A stretch of DNA of 9,340 nucleotides, from positions 1-9,340 of the forward strand of contig CAMTPG010000080.1 in NCBI GenBank assembly GCA_947074335.1, in the 5' to 3' direction. Below, one piece after another: positions 1 to 6,392 of the stretch (its first letter is position 1; every line of letters starts with the position of its first letter). The DNA comes from an uncultured Parabacteroides sp. (GTDB lineage Bacteria; Bacteroidota; Bacteroidia; Bacteroidales; Tannerellaceae). The translations under genes and the position numbers were made by a program. A model generated the notes under the pieces. It did no database searches, was not told where the DNA came from, and saw nothing but the letters and a program-made list of their open reading frames with translations.

Positions 1-3
1 CGG

Positions 4-11
4 CAAAGGTA
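4..11 (-). promoter_or_regulatory. Possible -7 element reading out of the left edge
   Basis: Read on the minus strand, these bases are TACCTTTG followed by C, which fits the Bacteroidales -7 consensus TAnnTTTG. I see no good -33 TTTG at the usual distance of about 19 bases, so the call rests on one element. Its position, about 95 bases beyond a strong minus-strand terminator, suits the promoter of an independent downstream gene outside the window. A loose dyad (CACA-TT-TGTG at 37-46) lies upstream of it and is too short to call an operator. Confidence 0.3.
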
Positions 12-106
12 CAAAAGGGGCAAAGAAGAAACGTGACACATTTGTGCCAGATGGCAAAATAAGAATCCTGCTCCGGGAGTTGCAGCAATGTGGCAGAATT
101 GACGAT

Positions 107-148
107 AAAAAAAGCGCCGGTTTTGCCATTTCGGGCAAAGCCGGCGCT
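107..148 (-). terminator. Intrinsic terminator closing the hydrolase operon
   Basis: A 15-bp stem pairs 113-127 with 134-148, with one G-U pair and a 6-base loop; its base is the GC-rich AGCGCCGG/CCGGCGCT. On the minus strand it is followed directly by seven Ts (107-113). This is a textbook Rho-independent terminator. It lies about 140 bases after the stop of the TIM-barrel gene, so the transcript has a 3' UTR (149-289) in which I see no gene, only a small CGGAT-ATTC-ATCCG hairpin at 257-270. Confidence 0.9.
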
Positions 149-289
149 CAGATTCCTTTGCATGTCTGGTTGTTACGGATTGACCGGAGAAAGCGGCTTA
201 TCGGCAAATGATTTAATGAGCCGGTTTATTCCGGAGAAACAACACGGGAGCGATGCCGGATATTCATCCGTAAGCAATAATCATCCGAT

Positions 290-1180
290 TTATACATCGC
301 AAATCAGAATACACTTTTGCAGTGAATCGATTTTGTCTTCGCGACGCGGCACAAATTCCTGTCCCACAAAACCGGTATAGCCGGTATCAACCAGCGACTG
401 CATAATCATCGGATAGTTGAGCTCCTGAGTTTCATCGATTTCGGCACGTCCCGGAACACCGCCGGTGTGGATGTGCGAGAAATACTGATTGTATTTGCGG
501 ATATTATCCACCACATTTCCTTCCATGATCTGCATGTGATAAATATCGTAGAGCAGTTTGAAATTCGGCGATCCCACGCGGCGGCACAATTCGGCGCCCC
601 AAACGGTATGGTCGCACAGATAATCTTTGTGTCCCACGCTGTTGAGCAGCTCCATAGTCAGCACCACGTTGTGCTTTTCGGCGGTAGGCATCAGGCGTTT
701 CAGCCCTTTTTCGCAGTTCTCCCAGCCCTGCAGATCGGTCACACCGTTTCTGCGACCGGAGAAACAGATGAGGTTGGTCAGTCCGGCCTCGGCCACCTTC
801 GGGATCAGCGCTTCGTAACTGGCTACCAGTTCGTCGTGCAGTGCGGGATCGTTAAATCCGCGGTCTATACCCAGACCGGCGCCCTGCGCCATAGCAACTG
901 TCAGACCGTGTTTTTGTACTGTAGGCCAGTCTTGCGGATCCAGCAATTCAATCGATTCGATACCCATATCCTTACAGATCACACAAAATTCGTCGAGCGG
1001 AATGTTGCCAAAGCACCATTTGCTGACCGAGTGGCGCACATTGCCTTTGAGTGCGGGAACGGCGTTTGCCACAGTTTTCTTTGATTTGCTTTGTGCCACG
1101 GCATCCACGCCCGAGAGCGCCATAACTGCGCTGCCTGCCAATGCTGTTTTCAGTGCGGTTCTTCTTGAAATGTTTTTCAT
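290..1180 (-). CDS. Tat-exported sugar isomerase/epimerase-type TIM-barrel protein (hydroxypyruvate isomerase-like)
   Basis: This 296-residue protein belongs to the xylose-isomerase-like TIM-barrel family (hydroxypyruvate isomerase, ketose 3-epimerases and relatives). The N-terminus carries S-R-R-T-A-L-K (residues 5-11), matching the twin-arginine consensus, then a hydrophobic stretch and an Ala-rich end near VAQ (28-30), so export by Tat is predicted. The barrel spans about 50-290. Likely metal and catalytic residues are E177 (TMELLNS), D212 (LYDIYH), H238 (HIHTGG) and E275 (GQEF). Their order and spacing follow the Glu-Asp-His-Glu metal site of D-psicose 3-epimerase. The gene follows GH78 after 71 bases and ends before a strong terminator, so it is probably the last gene of the operon. 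The annotation hydroxypyruvate isomerase comes from homology only: an exported copy in a glycan locus more likely acts on a free or oxidised sugar. A 3-keto-glycoside lyase role is one alternative, but no oxidoreductase partner is visible here. Confidence 0.85.
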   Translation of the reverse strand: MKNISRRTALKTALAGSAVMALSGVDAVAQSKSKKTVANAVPALKGNVRHSVSKWCFGNIPLDEFCVICKDMGIESIELLDPQDWPTVQKHGLTVAMAQGAGLGIDRGFNDPALHDELVASYEALIPKVAEAGLTNLICFSGRRNGVTDLQGWENCEKGLKRLMPTAEKHNVVLTMELLNSVGHKDYLCDHTVWGAELCRRVGSPNFKLLYDIYHMQIMEGNVVDNIRKYNQYFSHIHTGGVPGRAEIDETQELNYPMIMQSLVDTGYTGFVGQEFVPRREDKIDSLQKCILICDV

Positions 1181-1251
1181 GTTTGTGTATTTATTATTTT
1201 CCGGATTATAAAGTTATGTTCTTTGCGGCTTAAATATAAGCAATCTTTTTG

Positions 1252-4023
1252 TTACGGCCGCACTGCGCGGAACGAGTATTTGCCCGAACCTACTTTAAAA
1301 CAGTTGTATCCCTCTTCGTATCCGGCAAATTTAATCTCCGGTACCGATTCTACCGGCTGATGGTTCTCTGTAATTTCCCAGTCTTCGCCTGAAGGGATGC
1401 AGATCGTGGCCGTTGTGTTTACCGGAATAACGGCTTCGAGTGTAAACGAATCGTCGAGCGATTCCCATGCCGAACGAATGGTTCCGTTTACCGATTCGTA
1501 GCTGCAATCTGCCTCATTCAGCTCATCGGCCGGTTGCGGCTTGATGCGAAATTCGCGAAATCCGCGGCCGGAAGATTTGATGCCGCCTGCCGATTGGTAC
1601 ATCCATTCGATCACACTGCCGAACATGGGATGATTTTGCGAATAGACATTATCCGAGTAAGCCCAGGTTTCCCACAACGTGGTTGCGCCCGATTCGAGCA
1701 TAAAGCCCCATCCGGGAAAGGTTTCCTGTGTGACCATTTTGCAGGCCACATCGTTGCGATTGTTATCGCTCAGCACCGTGAGCAGGGCAGGGATGCCGAA
1801 AATACCCGATTGCACATGGTAATCGTCCTGCTCAATACGAGCGAGGAGCTTTTCGAGTACCAGTTCTTTCCCGCCTTCGGGAATCAGATCGTAATAAAGG
1901 GCAAATGCCTGGGCAGCCTGCGTCTGGTTGCCCACAACGCCGTCTTCCGTATTTACGAACTTGGTAATGAAAGCATTTTTGATCTGTCCGGCCAGCCGGT
2001 TATATTGATTCTTTTCCGAATTCTTGCCCAGCAGTCCGGCAAATTCGCTCAACAGTTGCACATGGTGATAATAATGCGCCGTGGCAAAGAGTTCGGGGAT
2101 GCGCTCTTCCAGACTTTCATGGTCGTTGATGCAGGTCTCTATCAAATGGTTCTTTGCTTTGGATTGCAGGAATTTCACCTGTTTAACCAGCGCGGGATAG
2201 TTTGCCCGGATGATATTCAGATCGCCGTAATAATCGTACAGCTGTTTCTGCATGAAGGCAAAAGCCAGCTGCCAGCCTATCGGACCGGAGTTGTCGCCAA
2301 GTCCCTGATCGGCAATGCCGTTGTATGGTGCGGTCTCGGTCATTCCGCCCGACGGACGCTGATCGTTGGCAAAATCCTGAACGGCTTTGCGGTAGAAGTT
2401 GTTCATATCGTACATCCAGCAAAAGCTGCGGGCCACGCCTACGATGTCACCGCCATAACCAAACTTTTCGCGCGCCGGACAATCGGACTGTACACTGAAT
2501 ACATTGCTCAGGAAGGTATTATCGCATATCTGATGCAGATCGTTCAACAGATCGTTCGAGCAGACGAATGTGCCGGCCGGCGACAGATCGGCATTCATGC
2601 GTAATCCTTCGATATCGTTGAGCGACGGGCGTCCGGGCCAGCCTGTTATTTCGATAAAACGGAAACCGTGGAAGGTGAAACGGGGCGACCAGGTTTCGCC
2701 AGATTTGCTGCCTTTCAGTGTGTAGCGATCTTCCTGCCAGGCAGTTTGCGGCTGACCGGGTTCGTCCCAGTTGGCGTTCCATATTTTCTTTTGTTGTCCG
2801 GCCACGCTGGTCATTACATTCAGGCTGCCGTCCGAATAGATATCTTCGCCGTAACGGATGGCAATGGTTTGTCCGGCTTCGCCCTTCATCTTCAGGCGCA
2901 CAATGCCGGCAAAGTTTTGTCCCATATCCACAACATAGACACCCGGGCGCACTTCGGCCATTCTCACGGGATGCAGTGTTTTAGTTACCCGCACAGGCGG
3001 TTGCATCTGCGCCGTGAGTTTGCCGCGCGGCGTTTTAACCGGCAGTGTTGCTGCATTCCAGGCCGCTTCGTCGGTTTCGGGTTCGCTCCATCCCGGAATC
3101 TCTTTGCGTGCATCATAGTGTTCGCCCAGATAGACATTGTTTCGCAGAACCGGACCTTCGGCGGTTTGCCAACTGCCGTCGGTTACGATAACGGATTCGC
3201 TGCCATCGGTATATACAATGCGGAGTTGTGCTTTCAGGCAGGGTTCGCCGATCGACAAATATTCGCGCAGCGGTTTAAATACCCGCATGGGAAGGGGATT
3301 GTAGAACCCGTTGCCCAACATAACGCCGATGGCGTTTTCACCTTCTTCTATCAGGTGCGTTACGTCGAAGGTGCTGTACAGGATTTGTTTGCTGAAGTTT
3401 GTCCAACCGGGATTCAGCCACTGATCCGAAACGGGTTGTCCGTTGATGAAGGCATCGTAATAACCAAGTCCGGCGATGTAGAGACGCGCCGAGTGAACCG
3501 CCTTTTTCGCTTCGAAGGCTTTGCGGAACAATGGCGCCGGCCTGTCCTGATAAAACTCCTCTTCGGTTTGTGGCGGCTCTTTACCATCCGAGATCCATTT
3601 ACCTTTCCAGTCGGCAGCTTTCAGCATCGCCGTCTCAAAATCGGCCGGCTCACTCCATTCGGAAGGCATATTCTGCTGATTGTACACGCGGACCTGCCAG
3701 GTATATCGGGTAAAGGGTTTCAGGGCGCGCCCTTTATACGGGATATCAATGTTCTGATTACTCTTTACTTTGCCGCTGCTCCAAACTGTAACGGGCTGTT
3801 TCTGCGGATTCTGTTGTACCTGCATCACCTTAATCTCGTAGGCGGATTGATACTGGTTGCGTTCGTCCGACTGCAATTGCCAGCTCAGGCGCGGTTGCGT
3901 TACATCAATGCCCAAAGGGTTTTGCTGATGTTCACAGGAGAGATTTGTTACGGTAACCGACTGCGCCAAAAGCAGTACCGGCATACAGATCCAACAGAAT
4001 AAAGCGAATAATACAGATTTCAT
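1252..4023 (-). CDS. Secreted GH78 alpha-L-rhamnosidase
   Basis: This 923-residue enzyme should release terminal alpha-L-rhamnose from plant glycans or glycosides. A Sec signal peptide (about 1-21, ending LLLAQ) has no lipobox cysteine, so it is probably periplasmic. The layout is that of large Bacteroidales GH78 enzymes: an Fn3-like beta domain (about 25-135), a rhamnosidase N-terminal beta domain (about 165-335, with GYYDAFINGQ), a further beta domain (about 345-455, with VDMGQNFAG), the (alpha/alpha)6 catalytic barrel (about 460-820) and a C-terminal beta domain (to about 920). The motif SDCPAREKFGYGGD gives D514, E519 and D526, with the same spacing as D567/E572/D579 of Bacillus RhaB; E519 is the likely general acid. 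E785 in TTLWETW is the likely general base. The catalytic set looks intact. The start lies 8 bases after the GH127 stop, so the two are almost certainly cotranscribed. Confidence 0.95.
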   Translation of the reverse strand: MKSVLFALFCWICMPVLLLAQSVTVTNLSCEHQQNPLGIDVTQPRLSWQLQSDERNQYQSAYEIKVMQVQQNPQKQPVTVWSSGKVKSNQNIDIPYKGRALKPFTRYTWQVRVYNQQNMPSEWSEPADFETAMLKAADWKGKWISDGKEPPQTEEEFYQDRPAPLFRKAFEAKKAVHSARLYIAGLGYYDAFINGQPVSDQWLNPGWTNFSKQILYSTFDVTHLIEEGENAIGVMLGNGFYNPLPMRVFKPLREYLSIGEPCLKAQLRIVYTDGSESVIVTDGSWQTAEGPVLRNNVYLGEHYDARKEIPGWSEPETDEAAWNAATLPVKTPRGKLTAQMQPPVRVTKTLHPVRMAEVRPGVYVVDMGQNFAGIVRLKMKGEAGQTIAIRYGEDIYSDGSLNVMTSVAGQQKKIWNANWDEPGQPQTAWQEDRYTLKGSKSGETWSPRFTFHGFRFIEITGWPGRPSLNDIEGLRMNADLSPAGTFVCSNDLLNDLHQICDNTFLSNVFSVQSDCPAREKFGYGGDIVGVARSFCWMYDMNNFYRKAVQDFANDQRPSGGMTETAPYNGIADQGLGDNSGPIGWQLAFAFMQKQLYDYYGDLNIIRANYPALVKQVKFLQSKAKNHLIETCINDHESLEERIPELFATAHYYHHVQLLSEFAGLLGKNSEKNQYNRLAGQIKNAFITKFVNTEDGVVGNQTQAAQAFALYYDLIPEGGKELVLEKLLARIEQDDYHVQSGIFGIPALLTVLSDNNRNDVACKMVTQETFPGWGFMLESGATTLWETWAYSDNVYSQNHPMFGSVIEWMYQSAGGIKSSGRGFREFRIKPQPADELNEADCSYESVNGTIRSAWESLDDSFTLEAVIPVNTTATICIPSGEDWEITENHQPVESVPEIKFAGYEEGYNCFKVGSGKYSFRAVRP

Positions 4024-4031
4024 GCGTTTAA

Positions 4032-5933
4032 TTATTGTTTATCAATCCACACCTTCATCCGGCCGCTTTCGCGGTTATCCCAACTGTAATAGGGGATGAA
4101 GGTGATGTTATTTTGTTCATCATCCGAAGCTTCGATAACGGTTATGCCTCCCAGCAATTCCGGTTCGAAGCGACTGCTGAAGCGGGTATTGTCGGTGAGC
4201 AGCATATCATCCGGTGCGATTGCGTTATCCTGCTCTTCCACACAGTAAACCAGCGGTCCGCGCTGAACGGCACGTTTGCCGGCATTTTGTTTCACACGCG
4301 GATCAGCAGCTACCAGCTCTGTCGGCATGGCCAGATTCAGTTCGATTACATCGCCCGGTTTCCAGCTGCCGATCACCAGATAGCCTTTATCTGTCAGGGC
4401 AGAAGCCGTATTTTTATGATCCGTCCGGTTGTTGCCTGCCGGATTGCCTGCTGTCTGATTATTGACTGCTTCCCCGTTCACCGTCAGCGAATAGGCATTA
4501 CACCAATCCGGCAGGCGCAGCTTCAGCTGTTTTTTAACCGGCTGATCGGCCTGAACAGTGAGTCGGATGTTTCCATCCCACGGGTAATCCGTCTCCTGAA
4601 TCAGTGTGACCGGTTTTCCGTCTACCGGGAATGTCGTTTCGTTGCCGATGTAAAGATTCACCCAGAGCGCATCATCGGATATGCCGTAGATGTAATTCCC
4701 GATCGAAGGCAGGAAGCGCGAGATCTGACTCGGACAGCAGGCGCAGCCATACCATTCCTTCCGGTGATGATTGCCGGTCGATTCGAGCGGATTCACATAG
4801 AAGAAACGATCGCCATCCAGCGAGATGCCCGCCAGTGCGCCATTATACATAGAACGTTCCAATACATCAATATATTTTGAATCGCCTGTAAATTGATTCA
4901 TCCGTTGGTTCCAGAGCACCATACCTACCGAGGCACAGGTTTCGCAATAAGCTTCCAGGTTAGGCAGGTCATAATCTTCGGTAAAACCCTCATTCTGACG
5001 GGATGAACCGATGCCACCCGTTATGTACATATTGCGCAATACCACATCATCCCAGAGCCGGTCGAGAGCTGCTATATATCCGGTATCATTTTTCATGGCT
5101 GCCACATCTGCCATGCCGCAATACAGATACATACTGCGTACTGCATGTCCGCTGATGTCGGTCAGTTCGCGCACCGGCACAATGTCCTGATAATAGGCCA
5201 CATCCCAGTTGCCTTCGCCATTGGTTGTGCCATGTCCGCGGCCGCGTTCTTCGAGCAGCCAGTAAGCAAAATCAAGGTATTCGGGTTTACCGGTTACCTC
5301 GCTGAGTTTGACCAGTGCCAGCTCTATTTCCTCATGACCGGGCACCCAATGTGCTTTCTCCGGTCCGAAAAGTTCCATCATATGATCTACCTTGTGGGTA
5401 CATACATCCAGCAGTTTTGTTTTTCCGGTAGCCTGATAATAGGCCACGGCTGCTTCAATCATATGGCCGGCGCAGTACATTTCGTGTTTATCCATATTGG
5501 TCCAGCGACTTGACGGATCTGTCAGTATGTAATATGTATTCAGATAACCGTCGGGCTGTTGGGCTGCTGCAAATTTATCTATCCATTCGTCCGCCTTCTG
5601 TTCCAGTTCGGGATCAGGATTATTGATCAGACTGTACGCAATCCCTTCAAGCGCTTTATATACATCCGAATCATCGAAGAAGATGCCCGAATGTGCGCCC
5701 GTTCCAAGTGCTGCATTTTCGAAGTTCTGCATACGACCGGTCTGATTCTCGATCTGATCGATGCAAACCGGCAGTGTTGCTGTTTTGTGTTTATCCAGTC
5801 GCGGCGACCAGAATTTATCCTGAATGCGTACATGCGAGAAATCGACGGGATCAATTTTCCGAAGTGAAGATACACTTTGTTGTTCGGTGGTACAGGCAGT
5901 AAGCAATAGTGGTATAAACAAATATACTTTCAT
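4032..5933 (-). CDS. GH127 family glycosidase lipoprotein (putative beta-L-arabinofuranosidase)
   Basis: This 633-residue protein belongs to GH127 (formerly DUF1680), whose founding activity is beta-L-arabinofuranosidase with a zinc-bound cysteine nucleophile. I chose the ATG at 5933 because it gives a lipoprotein signal, MKVYLFIPLLLTA|C (C14); the frame opens 5 codons upstream with a TTG, which would bury the signal. E331 and C333 (YCETCAS) plus C399 and C400 (YGCACCPS) correspond to the zinc ligands E338, C340, C417 and C418 of Bifidobacterium HypBA1. C399 is the likely nucleophile, and E315, 16 residues before E331, matches acid/base E322. The (alpha/alpha)6 barrel occupies about 20-430 and beta domains follow. 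A GH127 member of the Bacteroides rhamnogalacturonan-II system instead acts on aceric acid, so substrate is inferred from family only. It is the first gene of the hydrolase operon, followed by GH78 after 8 bases. Confidence 0.92.
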   Translation of the reverse strand: MKVYLFIPLLLTACTTEQQSVSSLRKIDPVDFSHVRIQDKFWSPRLDKHKTATLPVCIDQIENQTGRMQNFENAALGTGAHSGIFFDDSDVYKALEGIAYSLINNPDPELEQKADEWIDKFAAAQQPDGYLNTYYILTDPSSRWTNMDKHEMYCAGHMIEAAVAYYQATGKTKLLDVCTHKVDHMMELFGPEKAHWVPGHEEIELALVKLSEVTGKPEYLDFAYWLLEERGRGHGTTNGEGNWDVAYYQDIVPVRELTDISGHAVRSMYLYCGMADVAAMKNDTGYIAALDRLWDDVVLRNMYITGGIGSSRQNEGFTEDYDLPNLEAYCETCASVGMVLWNQRMNQFTGDSKYIDVLERSMYNGALAGISLDGDRFFYVNPLESTGNHHRKEWYGCACCPSQISRFLPSIGNYIYGISDDALWVNLYIGNETTFPVDGKPVTLIQETDYPWDGNIRLTVQADQPVKKQLKLRLPDWCNAYSLTVNGEAVNNQTAGNPAGNNRTDHKNTASALTDKGYLVIGSWKPGDVIELNLAMPTELVAADPRVKQNAGKRAVQRGPLVYCVEEQDNAIAPDDMLLTDNTRFSSRFEPELLGGITVIEASDDEQNNITFIPYYSWDNRESGRMKVWIDKQ

Positions 5934-5976
5934 GGTGTGGTAAATCAATGATAATAACAGGTATAATATTAAGTTG

Positions 5977-6008
5977 CGAAAATAAGCAATAAATCAGGAT
6001 TAGCGAAA
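5977..6008 (-). promoter_or_regulatory. Probable promoter of the GH127-GH78-TIM operon
   Basis: On the minus strand a TATTTTCG (5977-5984) differs by one base from the Bacteroidales -7 TAnnTTTG. Exactly 19 bases upstream lies TTCG (6004-6007), one base from the -33 TTTG. Transcription would start near 5970, giving a 5' UTR of about 35 bases before the ATG at 5933. Both boxes are imperfect, which would suit a promoter that needs an activator. No regulator gene lies in the window. Spacing and position support the call; no other minus-strand candidate in the spacer is better. Confidence 0.45.
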
Positions 6009-6053
6009 TTTAATCATTACTGAAAAAATAAAAGACTAATTAACACTAATATG

Positions 6054-6084
6054 TTTGACAACATAAAAAAAGCGTGTATATTTG
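6054..6084 (+). promoter_or_regulatory. Consensus Bacteroidales promoter driving the small RNA
   Basis: TTTG at 6054-6057 is followed after exactly 19 bases by TATATTTG at 6077-6084 and then C. This is a perfect match to the primary sigma factor consensus of Bacteroides (TTTG-N19-TAnnTTTG). It reads plus, opposite to every protein gene here. Transcription should begin about 5-8 bases after the -7 box, near 6090-6092. Its -33 box lies about 46 bases from that of the divergent hydrolase promoter, so the two could share or compete for factors. Confidence 0.85.
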
Positions 6085-6133
6085 CATCGTGGTTTTTTCA
6101 TAATAGTATTAGATTTAAGGTTAACAAAGTTGG

Positions 6134-6167
6134 TTAGGGGTTGTCGTGAGACAGCCTTTAATTTTTT
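6134..6167 (+). terminator. First hairpin of the small RNA, followed by a U-run
   Basis: Bases 6134-6145 pair with 6150-6161 around a GUGA loop, giving 12 bp including three G-U pairs; the core is GGTTGTC/GACAGCC. T6162-T6167 follows. The form fits an intrinsic terminator, or a structured domain with a U-rich tail. It is probably leaky, since a second and more regular terminator follows 5 bases after the Ts. Confidence 0.65.
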
Positions 6168-6172
6168 AGGAC

Positions 6173-6201
6173 AAGACGGATCGGAAGATTCGTCTTTTTT
6201 T
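6173..6201 (+). terminator. Intrinsic terminator ending the small RNA
   Basis: Bases 6173-6182 pair with 6187-6196 (AAGACGGATC with GATTCGTCTT, one G-U pair) around a GGAA tetraloop of the GNRA type. The T-run 6195-6201 overlaps the base of the stem and continues past it. This is a canonical plus-strand terminator. On the minus strand the hairpin has no following T-run, so it should not stop transcripts coming from the EEP gene. Confidence 0.9.
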
Positions 6202-6305
6202 ATTTGGAAGAATCGATATATGATGTATTGAATTTCAGCCGGTTATTTTTTCGCGGAAATCATAGGATGTATTGTATATCTGTGTCATTAAAAACAATTA
6301 TCCGA

Positions 6306-6320
6306 TTCAGTATTTCTGAA
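6306..6320. repeat. Short perfect inverted repeat
   Basis: TTCAG-TATTT-CTGAA forms a 5-bp stem with a 5-base loop. It sits in the 3' UTR of the EEP gene, next to five As at 6319-6323 (Ts on the minus strand, but on the upstream side of this hairpin). It could add to transcript ending or 3' stability on the minus strand; by itself it is weak. Confidence 0.35.
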
Positions 6321-6339
6321 AAACCCAATAGTGATCAGA

Positions 6340-6376
6340 GAGAAAGACCGTCGGAGTTTACCGACAAGCCTTTCTC
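6340..6376 (-). terminator. Stem-loop 17 bases after the EEP stop, possible 3' end
   Basis: GAGAAAG (6340-6346) pairs with CTTTCTC (6370-6376), and GTCGG (6350-6354) pairs with CCGAC (6361-6365), separated by a 3/4-base internal loop with a 6-base apical loop. The position just behind the last gene of the SusCD-EEP module suits a 3' end. However, no T-run follows directly on the minus strand; the nearest T5 (6319-6323) is 16 bases further on. It is therefore either an imperfect terminator or an mRNA-stabilising hairpin. Confidence 0.45.
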
Positions 6377-6392
6377 ATGAAGCATCTCCGGT

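Larger units (their letters stand above)
6091..6201 (+). ncRNA. Putative intergenic small RNA, about 110 nt
   Basis: A consensus promoter just upstream and two tandem terminator-type hairpins define a transcription unit of about 110 nt (about 70-75 nt if the first hairpin ends it) with no open frame of useful size. The 5' part (6091-6133) is AU-rich and mostly unpaired; it contains U6-CAU (6093-6101) and TTAAGGTTAACAAAG (6115-6129). Then come a 12-bp hairpin with loop GUGA and a 10-bp hairpin with loop GGAA and a U-run. It diverges from the hydrolase operon and converges on the EEP gene. Bacteroides has described intergenic sRNAs, some near PULs, including the paralogous FopS family bound by RbpB. 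From memory the TTAAGGTTAACAAAG block looks like something that recurs between Bacteroidales genes, but I cannot assign a family. A leader for a downstream plus-strand gene is unlikely because none exists. The 5' end is approximate. Confidence 0.75.
6202..6392. other. AT-rich spacer between the small RNA and the EEP gene
   Basis: About 190 bases with no credible gene or promoter on either strand. It holds the two inverted repeats listed separately and a 9-base direct repeat, GATGTATTG (about 6221-6229 and 6266-6274). It represents the 3' UTR of the SusC-SusD-EEP transcript on the minus strand. Confidence 0.6.

Noticed and set aside
90..380. 96-codon plus-strand frame at the left edge
   Set aside because: It runs through the intrinsic terminator at 107-148 and into the end of the TIM-barrel gene; composition and content are not protein-like.
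1181..1251. Separate promoter for the TIM-barrel gene in the 71-base gap
   Set aside because: A TAACTTTA resembles the -7 box, but the nearest TTG upstream is 24 bases away rather than about 19. Cotranscription with GH78 is simpler. The small GCTTA-AATA-TAAGC hairpin there has a T-run only on the plus strand, where no gene ends.
2668..4002. 444-codon plus-strand open frame opposite GH78
   Set aside because: It lies entirely opposite an intact GH78 enzyme with all catalytic residues, its translation shows no recognisable domain, and such long antisense frames arise from codon bias. The same holds for 1534-2604 (356 codons), 467-1084 and 4035-4880.
5934..5948. Upstream TTG start for the GH127 gene, adding 5 residues
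   Set aside because: The ATG at 5933 gives a clean lipoprotein signal (MKVYLF...LTAC); the longer form would put IYHT in front of it and use a rarer start codon.
6038..6101. About 20-codon minus-strand frame beginning ATGAAAAAACC inside the small-RNA region
   Set aside because: The reading is a by-product of U6-CAU and the A-rich promoter spacer; there is no hydrophobic or conserved pattern and it ends within the sRNA promoter.
6122..6129. ACTTTG on the minus strand as a -7 box for GH127
   Set aside because: It lacks the TA two bases before TTTG and would sit inside the sRNA, almost 200 bases from the start codon; 5977-6008 is a better candidate.
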